DNA from: Microvirga thermotolerans
Lineage (GTDB): Bacteria; Pseudomonadota; Alphaproteobacteria; Rhizobiales; Beijerinckiaceae
Direction: 5' to 3'
Assembly (NCBI RefSeq): GCF_009363855.1
Contig: NZ_CP045423.1
Location: 310,001-374,000 of the forward strand
Length of the DNA stretch: 64,000 bases
This document shows, in pieces, positions 8,555-18,089 of the stretch (position 1 is the stretch's first letter; every line of letters begins with the position of its first letter). A program made the position numbers and the translations under genes. The notes beneath the pieces are model-generated. The model had not been told where the DNA came from. It searched no databases and was given only the letters and a program-made list of their open reading frames with translations.

Positions 8555-9889
8555 TCAGTAGTTGTAGGCGCGCTCGCCGTGATCGGCGAGGTCGAGGCCC
8601 TCGCGCTCCGCCTCGTAGCTGGCGCGCAGGCCCACCGCGAGATCGACGAGCTTGTAGAGGACGAGGGAGCCCGCGCCGGTCCACAGCAGGGTCGTGGCCA
8701 CCGCGACGAGCTGGATCCAGACCTGTCCCGCGATGGAATATTCGCCCGCGCCGTAGCCGCCGAGGGAGGGCGCGGCGACGATGCCGGTGCCGATGGCGCC
8801 GACGATGCCGCCGACCCCGTGGATGCCGAACACGTCGAGGGCGTCGTCGTAGCCGAGGGCGTTCTTCACCATGGTGACCGCCACGTAGCAGACCAGGCCG
8901 GCGGCGAGGCCGAGCGCGATGGAGCCCATCGGTCCCGCGAGGCCCGCCGCGGGGGTGATCGCGACGAGGCCGGCCACCGCGCCCGAGGCGATGCCGAGGA
9001 GCGAGGCCTTGCCCTTCTCGATCGCCTCCGCCGCCGTCCAGGCGAGGCCCGCCGCGGCGGGCGCCAGGATGGTGTTGACGAGCGCGAGGGCGGCGGCGCC
9101 GGTCGCTTCCAGGTTCGAGCCCGCATTGAAGCCGAACCAGCCGACCCACAGCAGGCACGCGCCCACGAAGGTGAGCGTCAGGGAATGCGGGGCGAGCAGG
9201 TCGCGGCCGTAGCCGATGCGCTTGCCGACCATGAGCGCGCCGATCAGGCCCGCGACGCCGGAATTGATGTGCACCACCGTGCCGCCCGCGAAGTCCAGGG
9301 CGCCGAGCCTGAAGAGATAGCCCTCGGAGAACCACACCATGTGGGCGACGGGCAGGTAGACGAAGGTCAGCCACAGGGCCGTGAACAGCATCACCGCCTT
9401 GAACGTGATGCGCTCCGCGAAGGCGCCGACGATGAGCGCCGGGGTGATCGCCGCGAAGGTGAGCTGGAAGGCGACGAAGGCGAATTCCGGGATCGCCACG
9501 CCCTTGGTGAAGGTGTCGGCGGTGGAGCCCGTCGTCACGCCTGCGAGAAACGCCTTCGAGAAGCCGCCGACGAAGGCGCCGATCCCGCCGGGGCCCGCGG
9601 TGAAGGCCAGGGAATAGCCGTAGAGGACCCACAGGATCGCCACGAGGCTGAACACGGAGAACACCTGCATCAGCAGCGACAGCATGTTCTTGGTGCGCAC
9701 CAGCCCGCCGTAGAACAGGGCGAGGCCGGGAATGGTCATGAGGACCACCAGGACGGTCGAGACGAGCATCCAGGCGGTGTCGCCCTTGTCGACGGTCGGC
9801 GCGGCATCCTGCGCGAGCGCCGGGCCGAGGGCGGCGAGGGTCGGGACGGCTGCGCCCGCAAGGGCGGCGAGAGAGGTGCGGATCTTCAT
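8555..9889 (-). CDS. amtB: Ammonium transporter AmtB
   Basis: A 444-residue ammonium channel of the inner membrane with a cleavable N-terminal signal (ending near ALAQ) and eleven helices. Both pore histidines are visible, in GGTVVHINSGVAG and FGIHGVGG. The start MKIRTSL at 9889 is preferred to an upstream ATG because GGAG precedes it and the signal peptide begins there. It lies about 37 bp after glnK in the same direction; GlnK blocks the channel when nitrogen is sufficient. Expression from the sigma-54 promoter upstream of glnK is expected. Length and motifs are normal. Confidence 0.97.
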   Translation of the reverse strand: MKIRTSLAALAGAAVPTLAALGPALAQDAAPTVDKGDTAWMLVSTVLVVLMTIPGLALFYGGLVRTKNMLSLLMQVFSVFSLVAILWVLYGYSLAFTAGPGGIGAFVGGFSKAFLAGVTTGSTADTFTKGVAIPEFAFVAFQLTFAAITPALIVGAFAERITFKAVMLFTALWLTFVYLPVAHMVWFSEGYLFRLGALDFAGGTVVHINSGVAGLIGALMVGKRIGYGRDLLAPHSLTLTFVGACLLWVGWFGFNAGSNLEATGAAALALVNTILAPAAAGLAWTAAEAIEKGKASLLGIASGAVAGLVAITPAAGLAGPMGSIALGLAAGLVCYVAVTMVKNALGYDDALDVFGIHGVGGIVGAIGTGIVAAPSLGGYGAGEYSIAGQVWIQLVAVATTLLWTGAGSLVLYKLVDLAVGLRASYEAEREGLDLADHGERAYNY

Positions 9890-9926
9890 CGGTTCGGAAC
9901 TCCGGACGGAAGGAAGGATGAGGGGA

Positions 9927-10484
<558 letters not shown>

Positions 10485-10571
10485 TGGGAAGGTCCGGCCT
10501 TGCCATCTCGGGACGAGGCCTTAGGCTGGTCGCAAGCGTCGCCGAAGAAGACGCGGGAAACGCCCCAGTCC

Positions 10572-11402
10572 ATGCCTGCCACCGAGTCCCCTGCCGAGAC
10601 CGTCCCCGCCATCGCCCTGCGCAACGTCGCCATCACCTTCGGCCCGAAGGGAACCGGCTATCGCGCCGTCTCGGCCATCGACCTCTCGGTCGGGCCCGGC
10701 GAGTTCATCGCCGTGGTCGGCCCGACCGGTTGCGGCAAGTCCACGCTCCTCAACGCCTCCGCCGGGCTGCTGAAGCCCTCGGACGGGGAGGTTTCGATCT
10801 TCGGCGCGCCCCTCCAGGGCCTCAACCGGCGGGCCGGCTACCTCTTCCAGCAGGACGCGCTCATGCCCTGGAAGACCGCCCTGCAGAACGTCGCGGTCGC
10901 CCTGGAGCCGCAGGGTGTCGCCGCCGAAACGGCGCGCGAGAAGGCGCGCCTGTGGCTCGGCCGCGTGGGCCTTTCGACCTTCGTGGACCGCTATCCGCAC
11001 ATGCTCTCCGGCGGGCAGCGGAAGCGCGTCGCCCTGGCGCAGATGCTGATCCGCGATCCGGAGATCCTGCTCATGGACGAGCCCTTCGGGCCCCTCGACG
11101 CGCAGACGCGGCAGATCATGGGCAACCTGCTGCTCGACCTCTGGGCCGCGAACCGCAAGGCGGTGCTCTTCGTCACCCACGACCTCGAGGAGGCCATCGC
11201 GCTCGCCGACCGGGTGGTGGTGATGTCCGCAGGCCCCGCCGCGCGGATCATCGGCGACTTTCCCGTCACGCTGCCGCGCCCGCGCGACATCGCGGAGGTG
11301 CGGCTGGAGCCGTCCTTCCACCACATCCACCGGGAGATCTGGGCCAGGCTGCGCACGGAGGTGCAGAAGGCCTACGCGCAGGGCGAGGGAGCGACGCCGT
11401 GA
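10572..11402 (+). CDS. ABC transporter ATP-binding protein, NitT/TauT type
   Basis: A 276-residue ATPase that drives import by the two genes that follow. Visible motifs are Walker A GPTGCGKST (near residue 50), the signature LSGGQRKRVALAQ, Walker B ILLMDEPFGPLD and the switch region LFVTHDLEEA. The protein resembles SsuB/TauB/NrtD ATPases. The ATG at 10572 precedes the conserved start IALRNVAITFG; its ribosome site is weak, and an in-frame start at 10500 is the alternative. It is transcribed divergently from the nitrogen-controlled glnK operon. Confidence 0.92.
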   Translation: MPATESPAETVPAIALRNVAITFGPKGTGYRAVSAIDLSVGPGEFIAVVGPTGCGKSTLLNASAGLLKPSDGEVSIFGAPLQGLNRRAGYLFQQDALMPWKTALQNVAVALEPQGVAAETAREKARLWLGRVGLSTFVDRYPHMLSGGQRKRVALAQMLIRDPEILLMDEPFGPLDAQTRQIMGNLLLDLWAANRKAVLFVTHDLEEAIALADRVVVMSAGPAARIIGDFPVTLPRPRDIAEVRLEPSFHHIHREIWARLRTEVQKAYAQGEGATP

Positions 11403-11463
11403 CGATTGAGCCGCCATCGCCGTCCCGGGGGCGGCGCCGCAATGAGGGAGGAGGAGAGACTCC

Positions 11464-12255
11464 ATGAACCGCGTCAGGCTCCTTGCGCTCCAGCTCCTGG
11501 TCGGCATCGCGTTCCTGCTGCTCTGGCACGTGTTTACGGCCTATCCGATCCTCGCGCCCGTGAAGCAGGCGCAGTTCTTCTTCTCCAATCCCGCCGACGT
11601 GCTGGCGCGGGCGTGGAAGGAGTTCGCCACCGGCGAGATCTGGCGCCATCTCGGCATCACGCTGCTCGAGACCGTTCTGGCCTTCGCCTTCGGGGCGGCG
11701 GGCGGCATCCTGTTCGGGTTCCTGTTCGCCCGCCGCGACATGCTGGCGGCGGTGTTCGACCCCTACATCAAGGCCGCGAACGCCCTGCCGCGCGTGGTGC
11801 TCGCGCCCATCTTCGCCCTGTGGTTCGGGCTCGGCATCTGGTCGAAGGTGGCGCTCGGCTTCACGCTCGTGTTCTTCATCGTGTTCTTCAACGTGTACCA
11901 GGGCGTGCGCGAGGTGAGCCCCGTGGTGCTCGCCAATGCGCGCATGCTCGGCATGAACGAGCGCCAGCTCCTGCGCCACGTCTACTGGCCGGCGGCGCTG
12001 ACCTGGATGTTCTCGTCGCTCCACACCTCCGTGGGCTTCGCGCTCGTCGGCGCGGTGGTGGGCGAGTATCTCGGCTCCTCCGCCGGGCTCGGCTACAAGA
12101 TCCACGAGGCCGAGAGCGTGTTCGACGTGACGGGCGTCTTCGCCGGGATGCTGATCCTGTCGGTCTTCGTCATCCTCATCGACATGGTGGTGACGGCGAT
12201 CGAACGGCGGCTCCTCGTCTGGCGCCCGGGCCCGTCGACAGGCGGGCCGGGCTGA
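11464..12255 (+). CDS. ABC transporter permease, NitT/TauT type (BPD_transp_1)
   Basis: A 263-residue inner-membrane permease with about six helices. The EAA-type coupling motif is seen near residues 155-175 (ANARMLGMNERQLLRHVYWPAA), where the ATPase docks. The best matches in layout are SsuC/TauC/NrtB-like permeases. It starts 61 bp after the ATPase gene with GGAGGAGAGA before the ATG. With its neighbours it makes a three-gene importer ordered ATPase-permease-binding protein. Confidence 0.92.
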   Translation: MNRVRLLALQLLVGIAFLLLWHVFTAYPILAPVKQAQFFFSNPADVLARAWKEFATGEIWRHLGITLLETVLAFAFGAAGGILFGFLFARRDMLAAVFDPYIKAANALPRVVLAPIFALWFGLGIWSKVALGFTLVFFIVFFNVYQGVREVSPVVLANARMLGMNERQLLRHVYWPAALTWMFSSLHTSVGFALVGAVVGEYLGSSAGLGYKIHEAESVFDVTGVFAGMLILSVFVILIDMVVTAIERRLLVWRPGPSTGGPG

Positions 12256-12300
12256 GCGATCCTTTTTGTCCAACAACCGCAACGGAACAGGGAGACGACC

Positions 12301-13323
12301 ATGGAACGCCGCACATTCCTGATCGGCACGGGCGCCGCGGCCCTTGCCGCGGGGCTCGGCCGCACCGCCTTCGCGCAGGACAAGCCCGAGAAGACCAAGG
12401 TGACGCTCGGCGTCGGCGGCAAGCCGCTGCTCTACTACCTCCCGCTCACCGTCGCGGAGCGCCGGGGCTTCTTCAAGGAGGAGGGGCTCGATGTGGAGAT
12501 CAACGATTTCGGCGGCGGCGCCAAGTCGCTCCAGGCGCTGATCGGCGGCTCCGTGGACGTGGTGACCGGCGCCTACGAGCACACCATCCGCATGCAGGCC
12601 AAGAGCCAGGACGTGCGCGCCGTCACGGAGCTCGGACGCTTCCCGGCCATCGTGATCGCGGTCAGGAAGGAGAAGGCCGGGCAGATCAAGTCCGCGGCCG
12701 ACTTCAAGGGCCTCAAGATCGGCGTCACGGCGCCGGGCTCCTCCACGGCGCTCACCACGCAATACGCCATGGTGAAGGCGGGCCTGAAGCCGACCGACGC
12801 CGCCATCATCGGCGTCGGCTCGGGCGCGAGCGCGGTCGCGGCCGTGCAGAAGGGCGAGATCGACGTGATCGCCCATCTCGATCCGGTGATCGCCAAGCTC
12901 GAAGCGGACGGCGACATCGCGATCCTCATCGACACGCGCACGGAGGCCGGGACCCGCGCCCTGTTCGGCGGCTCGAATCCGGCCGCGACCCTCTACACGA
13001 AGAAGGATTTCATCGATGCCAACCCGGCGACGACCCAGCGCCTCGTCAACGCTTTCATGAAGGCGCTCAAGTGGCTCCAGGGCGCGAAGCCCGAGGAGGT
13101 GGCCGAGACCGTGCCGCCCGAATACTACCTCGGCGACAAGCCGCTCTACATCAAGGCGGTGCAGAACTCCCTGGAGAGCTATTCCCGCACCGGCATCGTC
13201 CCGCCGGACGGCATGGCGAGCGTGATGGACATGCTCAAGACCCTGGATCCGGAGCTGAAGGACGCGAAGGTCGACCTCGCGGCCACCTTCGACGACCGCT
13301 TCGTCAGGAAGGCGGCCGGCTGA
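12301..13323 (+). CDS. ABC transporter substrate-binding protein, NMT1/TauA-like
   Basis: A 340-residue periplasmic protein. The N-terminus RRTFLIGTGAAALAAG suggests a Tat-like or Sec signal cleaved near AFAQ. The fold is typical of NitT/TauT binding proteins: LPLTVAERRGFFKEEGLDVEI at the start, GGSVDVVTGAYEH, and GLKIGVTAPGSSTA. Family ligands include nitrate, sulfonates, thiamine precursors and other small anions or amines; none can be assigned here. Divergence from glnK suggests a nitrogen-containing ligand, which is inference only. It is the last gene of the operon. Confidence 0.9.
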   Translation: MERRTFLIGTGAAALAAGLGRTAFAQDKPEKTKVTLGVGGKPLLYYLPLTVAERRGFFKEEGLDVEINDFGGGAKSLQALIGGSVDVVTGAYEHTIRMQAKSQDVRAVTELGRFPAIVIAVRKEKAGQIKSAADFKGLKIGVTAPGSSTALTTQYAMVKAGLKPTDAAIIGVGSGASAVAAVQKGEIDVIAHLDPVIAKLEADGDIAILIDTRTEAGTRALFGGSNPAATLYTKKDFIDANPATTQRLVNAFMKALKWLQGAKPEEVAETVPPEYYLGDKPLYIKAVQNSLESYSRTGIVPPDGMASVMDMLKTLDPELKDAKVDLAATFDDRFVRKAAG

Positions 13324-13355
13324 GACGCGCGACAGCGGGGCGGGCGGATCCGGGA

Positions 13356-14213
13356 TCAGCTGCGGTCGCGGATCAGGCCCTCCTGCGCGACCGAGGCGAC
13401 GAGGGTGCCGTCCTGCCGGAAGACGAGGCCGCGGGAGAAGCCGCGGGCGCCGCCCGCGTTGGGCGTGTCCTGGGCGTAGAGCAGCCATTCGTCGGCGCGG
13501 AAGGGGCGGTGGAACCACAGGGCGTGGTCGAGGCTCGCCGCCTGCACCTTCGGGTCGAACACCGTGCGCCCGTGCGGGATGAGGGCGGAATCGAGCAGGG
13601 TGATGTCGGAGGCGTAGGCCAGCACCGCCTGGTGCACGGCCGGGTCGTCGGGCAGCCGGTCCGTGGCGCGGATCCAGACGTGGAAGATCGGCTTGCCGGG
13701 ATCGGTAGAGGTGTAGCGCTGGATCTCGACGGGACGCATCTCGATGGGCCGCTCGCGCTCGAAATAGGTGCGCATGGGCTCCGGCATCTTCGGCAGGAGC
13801 TCCGCCTTCACCTCCGCCTCGCTGGGCAGCGCCTCGGGGCCCGGCACGTCCGGCATCGGCGCCTGGTGCGAGAACCCGTCCTCCGCCACCTGGAAGGAGG
13901 CGGACATGGAGAAGATCGCCTGTCCGTGCTGGATCGCCACCACCCGGCGGGTGGTGAAGCTGCGCCCGTCGCGGATGCGGTCGACCTCGTAGATGATCGG
14001 CACCTTGGGGTCGCCCGGGAGCATGAAGTAGCCGTGGAGCGAATGGGGCTGGCGGCCCTCGACGGTGCGGGAGGCGGCGACGAGCGCCTGGCCGATCACC
14101 TGGCCGCCGAACACCCGCTGCCACCCCGTCTTCGGGCTCTGGCCGCGGAACAGGTTCACCTCCAGGGGCTCGAGGTCGAGGATCTTGAGCAGGTTGGCGA
14201 CGGCGCTGGACAT
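13356..14213 (-). CDS. tesB: Acyl-CoA thioesterase II
   Basis: A 285-residue double-hotdog thioesterase that hydrolyses acyl-CoA. Conserved segments are QRVFGGQVIGQALVAA near residues 30-45, LHGYFMLPGDPKVPIIYEV, and HALWFHRPFRADEWLLY in the second hotdog. The ATG at 14213 is chosen because AGGGAG lies about 8 nt upstream and the family starts there; an ATG 84 nt earlier has no support. tesB next to glnK-amtB is a recurring gene order in Hyphomicrobiales, but here the ABC operon separates them. Confidence 0.93.
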   Translation of the reverse strand: MSSAVANLLKILDLEPLEVNLFRGQSPKTGWQRVFGGQVIGQALVAASRTVEGRQPHSLHGYFMLPGDPKVPIIYEVDRIRDGRSFTTRRVVAIQHGQAIFSMSASFQVAEDGFSHQAPMPDVPGPEALPSEAEVKAELLPKMPEPMRTYFERERPIEMRPVEIQRYTSTDPGKPIFHVWIRATDRLPDDPAVHQAVLAYASDITLLDSALIPHGRTVFDPKVQAASLDHALWFHRPFRADEWLLYAQDTPNAGGARGFSRGLVFRQDGTLVASVAQEGLIRDRS

Positions 14214-14342
14214 GGGCGGGCTCCCTTGACGGACGCCATCCATCGGAGAGCCGGCGCGGAACGTCAAGCTTGACGCGAAGCGTTCCATCGCTGACATCCC
14301 GGTTGTGCCCTAGATTCCCCGGGGCCCGGCCAGGAGACCTGC

Positions 14343-15593
14343 ATGAGCGCTGAGCTTCCCCGCATCGTCATCGCCGGCGGCGGTCTGGCCGGTCTCTCCC
14401 TCGCCCTCGCCCTGAAGCAGGCCCTTTCCGACGGGGTCGAGGTGACCATGTACGATCCCGCCCTCGGACGCGATCCGCACGCCGACAAGCGCGCCTACGC
14501 CATCGGTGCTGCGGCGCGGCGGATGCTCGAGGCCCTGCGCATCTGGGACGGCGTCGCCGACGCGGCCCAGCCGATCCACGACATGGTGATCACCGACAGC
14601 CGCCTGCAGGATCCGGTGCGGCCTTCCTTCCTCACCTTCGCCGGCGAGGTGGAGGCGGGCCGGCCCCTGGCCCACATGATCGCCGGGGGCGACCTGACAG
14701 CGGCCCTGGTCGAGGCCTGCCGGGGGGCGGGCGTGTCCCTGAAGGCGACGGGGGTGGAATCGTTCTCCCCCGACCCGGCGGGCATCGACGTGGCGGCGGG
14801 CGGCCGGACCGAGCGCGCCTGTCTCCTCGTGGCGGCGGACGGGGCGCGCTCGCGCCTGCGGGAACTGGCCGGCATCGCCTGGATCTCCTGGCCCTACCGC
14901 CAGTCGGCCATCGTCGCGACCATCCGCCACGCCCGCGATCACGAGGGGCGCGCCGTCGAGCACTTCCTCCCCTCCGGCCCCTTCGCGATCCTGCCGCTCA
15001 AGCCCGAGACCGCGCCCGACGGCAGCCGCCTGTACCGCTCCTCCATCGTGTGGTCCGAGCGCAGCGAGGCGGTGCCGCACCTGCTCGAATCCCATCCGGA
15101 GGACCTGCTGGCGGAGCTGGAGCGCCGCTTCGGGCTCCAGCTCGGCGCCCTGTCCTTCGAGACCGGGCCGCAGGCCTTCCCCCTGTCCTTCGGGGTGGCG
15201 CGGCGCTTCACCGCCGAAAGGCTGGCGCTCCTCGGCGATGCGGCCCACGTGATCCATCCCATCGCGGGCCAGGGACTCAACCTCGGCCTTCACGATGCGG
15301 CGGCGCTGGCGGAGATCGTGGTCGAGGCCCTGCGCCTGGGGCGGGATCCCGGCGCCGCGGACGTGCTCGAGGAATACGAGCGGGCCCGGCGGGCGGACAT
15401 CACCGCGATGGGGCTGGTGACGGACGGACTCAACCGGCTGTTCTCCAACGATATTCTCCCGATCCGCCTGATCCGCGACCTCGGCCTCGGCCTCGTCGAC
15501 CGGATGCCCGCCCTCAAGAGCTTCTTCATCCGCGAGGCGGCCGGGCTCGGCCGCGGCACGGCACCCCGCCTCCTGAGGGGCGAGGCCCTCTAG
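14343..15593 (+). CDS. UbiH/UbiF/VisC-type FAD-dependent hydroxylase (ubiquinone biosynthesis)
   Basis: A 416-residue flavoprotein monooxygenase. The FAD dinucleotide fold GGGLAGLSLALAL is at residues 10-22, the DG motif LLVAADGARSRLR near 160-170, and the GD motif LLGDAAHVIHPIAGQGLNLG near 297-315; the last is diagnostic for the UbiH/COQ6 group. It should hydroxylate the ring of a ubiquinone precursor. Which ring position cannot be told, because alphaproteobacteria use one or a few such enzymes with varied specificity (UbiL, UbiM and others). It is divergent from tesB. Confidence 0.9.
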   Translation: MSAELPRIVIAGGGLAGLSLALALKQALSDGVEVTMYDPALGRDPHADKRAYAIGAAARRMLEALRIWDGVADAAQPIHDMVITDSRLQDPVRPSFLTFAGEVEAGRPLAHMIAGGDLTAALVEACRGAGVSLKATGVESFSPDPAGIDVAAGGRTERACLLVAADGARSRLRELAGIAWISWPYRQSAIVATIRHARDHEGRAVEHFLPSGPFAILPLKPETAPDGSRLYRSSIVWSERSEAVPHLLESHPEDLLAELERRFGLQLGALSFETGPQAFPLSFGVARRFTAERLALLGDAAHVIHPIAGQGLNLGLHDAAALAEIVVEALRLGRDPGAADVLEEYERARRADITAMGLVTDGLNRLFSNDILPIRLIRDLGLGLVDRMPALKSFFIREAAGLGRGTAPRLLRGEAL

Positions 15594-15694
15594 TTTCCTC
15601 GCGGCGGCCTGGACGGCGGGGGCGCATCCGCCCCTTTGAAAATTCAACGAAATATTGTAACGGTAAGGATCCCTTCTTCATTCCGGATCCTTTC

Positions 15695-17818
15695 ATGACC
15701 AACTACTTTTTCGACGCGACCCATCCGCTTCCGGCCCCCGGCACCAATGCGCTCGTCGAGCTTGCCGACGCAGGCACCGCCTTCGTGGGTCTCGACATCG
15801 TGACCGCGACCGGCATCGCGCTCCAGGCGACGCTCAAGCAGCGGATCGCCATCGCCGAAGGCTTCATGGTCCGGGGCGGGGGCTACGCCATCGAGCTGAA
15901 GGGGAGCGACAGCGCCGTCTACAACGAGGGCTCCGTCACGTCCGACGCCAGCCACGGCATCGTCGTGTCCTCCATCGGCCCGAGCGCGGTCACGAATGTC
16001 GGCTCGATCACCGCCAACGGCGGAACGGGAATCCGGCTCTCCGGAGGCGCCGCGTTCGTCATGAACCGGGGCACGCTCACGGCAGGGACCGGAATCGATG
16101 TCGTGGCCGCGGCGCCGGCCGCCTCGGACAAGATCGAACTTCACAACACCGGGACGATCAGCGCGACGGGCGTCGCCGTGAAGGGCGGCGGGGGCGGCGA
16201 CTACGTCGTCAACGGCGGCACCATCAGGACCACCTCCGCCGAGCCGCAGGCGGTTGCCATCGACCTCGGCAACGGGAACGATCTCTACGACGGCACGCGC
16301 GGGGCCGTCACGGGTCTGATCCTTCTCGGCGCCGGGGACGACACGGCCTATGGCGGCGCCCAGGCGGAAACCTTCTCCGTTGGACTGGGCAGCAACTACG
16401 TGGACGGCGGCGGCGGCAACGACACGGTGGACTATTCCTTCGCGACCGCCGGCGTGACGCTCAACCTCGCCATCGCGTCGCTGCAATACACGGGCTTCCA
16501 GGCCGACAGGATCGTCAACGTCGAGAATGCGATCGGCAGCGCGCAGGACGACAGGCTCACCGGGAACGACTTCGCGAACACCCTCGAAGGCGGCGCCGGC
16601 AACGACACCCTCGACGGCGCGTTCGGCGACGACAGGCTCGACGGAGGAGCGGGGATCGACACGGTCCGGTATGTGGGCACCTCCCCGCTCACCGTCAGCC
16701 TCGCCGTCGCCGGCGCGCAGAATACCGGGGTCTACGGCAGCGACACGCTCATAGGGATCGAGAACCTGGAGGGCGGAGCCGGCGCCGACAGGCTCACGGG
16801 GAACGGGGACGGCAACGTGCTCGCCGGCGGCGCCGGCGCGGACACGCTCGAAGGCGGCCTCGGCAACGACACCCTCGACGGCGGCGCCGGCGAGGACCGG
16901 GCGGTCTATGCGGGCAACAGCACCGCCTACACGATCACGCCCGGCACGGAGAGCGGCACCTTCAGGATCGTGGGACCCGAGGGCGAGGACACCCTCAAGG
17001 ACATCCGCTTCGCGCAGTTCGCGAACAAGACCGTCGCCCTCGTCAACGGCGCGCCCACGGGCATCTTCCTCTCCGCGGGCAGCATCGCGGAGAGCACCGC
17101 CCCCAACACCAATGTCGGCACCCTGTTCGGCTCCGATCCGGACGGCGACAGCCTGACCTATTCCCTGGTCACGGATGCGGGCGGCCTCTTCGCCGTCAAC
17201 GGCAGCAGCATCGTCCTGAAGGGCGCGCTCGACTACGAGACGGCCCGGAAATACGACCTCGTCGTCAAGGGGAGCGATCCCTGGGGCAAGGAGCTCGTCA
17301 AGACCGTCACCCTCTCGGTGCGCAACGTCGTCGAGACGACACCTCTCCTCCTCCAGGGCACCGCGTCCAAGGATTCCCTCGTCGGGGAGGCCGGGAATGA
17401 CCGGCTGACCGGGCTCGGCGGCGACGATGCCCTGTGGGGACAGGAGGGAAACGACACGCTTACCGGCGGCACGGGGAACGATGCCCTCATCGGCGGCGCC
17501 GGCAGGGACGCCTTCGTGCTCGATGCGCGGCCCAACGTGAGGAGCAACGTAGACACGGTCTACGACTTCGCCCCGAACGACGACACCTTTCATCTCGCCC
17601 GCAAGATCTTCTCCAAGCTGCCCAAGAAGGGATGGCTGGCGAAGAGCGCCTTCTGGATCGGCGATCACGTGCACGATTCGACCGACCGAATCGTCTACAA
17701 CAAGAAGACCGGGGCGCTGTTCTACGATCCGGACGGGACCGGCAAGGCGGCCGCGATCCAGATCGCGGTCCTGCAGAAGAACCTCAAGCTGACCTACCAC
17801 GATTTCTTCGTGACCTGA
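15695..17818 (+). CDS. RTX calcium-binding protein with cadherin-like domain (paralogue of 50867-52597)
   Basis: A 707-residue acidic protein without a signal peptide, as expected for type I secretion. Residues 1-205 hold short NxGSI/NTGTI-type repeats reminiscent of a beta-helix. RTX nonapeptide blocks (GGAGNDTLDGG type) occur near 211-250, 289-325, 369-405 and 567-610. A cadherin-like domain spans about 451-547 (DPDGDSLTYSLV; LDYETARKYDLVVKG). Residues 622-707 form a C-terminal module shared with the second RTX protein, with VYNKKTGALFYDPDGTG and a final LxxxDFFVT-like end, probably the secretion signal. No ABC, membrane-fusion or TolC gene is adjacent. The function could be adhesin, surface layer or matrix protein. 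Confidence 0.85.
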   Translation: MTNYFFDATHPLPAPGTNALVELADAGTAFVGLDIVTATGIALQATLKQRIAIAEGFMVRGGGYAIELKGSDSAVYNEGSVTSDASHGIVVSSIGPSAVTNVGSITANGGTGIRLSGGAAFVMNRGTLTAGTGIDVVAAAPAASDKIELHNTGTISATGVAVKGGGGGDYVVNGGTIRTTSAEPQAVAIDLGNGNDLYDGTRGAVTGLILLGAGDDTAYGGAQAETFSVGLGSNYVDGGGGNDTVDYSFATAGVTLNLAIASLQYTGFQADRIVNVENAIGSAQDDRLTGNDFANTLEGGAGNDTLDGAFGDDRLDGGAGIDTVRYVGTSPLTVSLAVAGAQNTGVYGSDTLIGIENLEGGAGADRLTGNGDGNVLAGGAGADTLEGGLGNDTLDGGAGEDRAVYAGNSTAYTITPGTESGTFRIVGPEGEDTLKDIRFAQFANKTVALVNGAPTGIFLSAGSIAESTAPNTNVGTLFGSDPDGDSLTYSLVTDAGGLFAVNGSSIVLKGALDYETARKYDLVVKGSDPWGKELVKTVTLSVRNVVETTPLLLQGTASKDSLVGEAGNDRLTGLGGDDALWGQEGNDTLTGGTGNDALIGGAGRDAFVLDARPNVRSNVDTVYDFAPNDDTFHLARKIFSKLPKKGWLAKSAFWIGDHVHDSTDRIVYNKKTGALFYDPDGTGKAAAIQIAVLQKNLKLTYHDFFVT

Positions 17819-17926
17819 GCTTTCCTCACGCAGAACCGGCACGAGGGAGCGCCCGTACGCCCCTCGGCCGGATGCGAGGAGGGAGAATTTTCCCGCCGCC
17901 GTTCTCCGCCCAACGCGCACCGCCGC

Positions 17927-17955
17927 GCATGCCGCAGGTGCCGGCCGCGGCATGC
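17927..17955. repeat. 9-bp-arm inverted repeat between the RTX and CDC48 genes
   Basis: GCATGCCGC and its exact complement GCGGCATGC are separated by 11 nt. No T-run follows, so it is not a classical terminator. It lies 109 bp after the RTX stop and 135 bp before the ATPase start, and could be a factor-dependent end or an operator. The rest of this 271-bp gap shows nothing I can name. Confidence 0.4.
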
Positions 17956-18089
17956 AACAAGTCCGGCCATCGAACGTTTGTCCCTCGTCGTCCGGGTCCG
18001 GCCCGGAGCGTCCCATCCGAGCGTTCGACATCGAGGGGCCTGACGTCGCGGGATCGCCTTCCCCGGCGGGCAGGGCGAGGGAGACGGTC

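Noticed and set aside
11266-14124. Open frame of 952 codons on the minus strand across the ABC genes and tesB
   Set aside because: It crosses four genuine genes; no motif is found in it.
17927-17955. Rho-independent terminator after the first RTX gene
   Set aside because: The stem is good, but the loop is 11 nt and no T-run follows on either strand.
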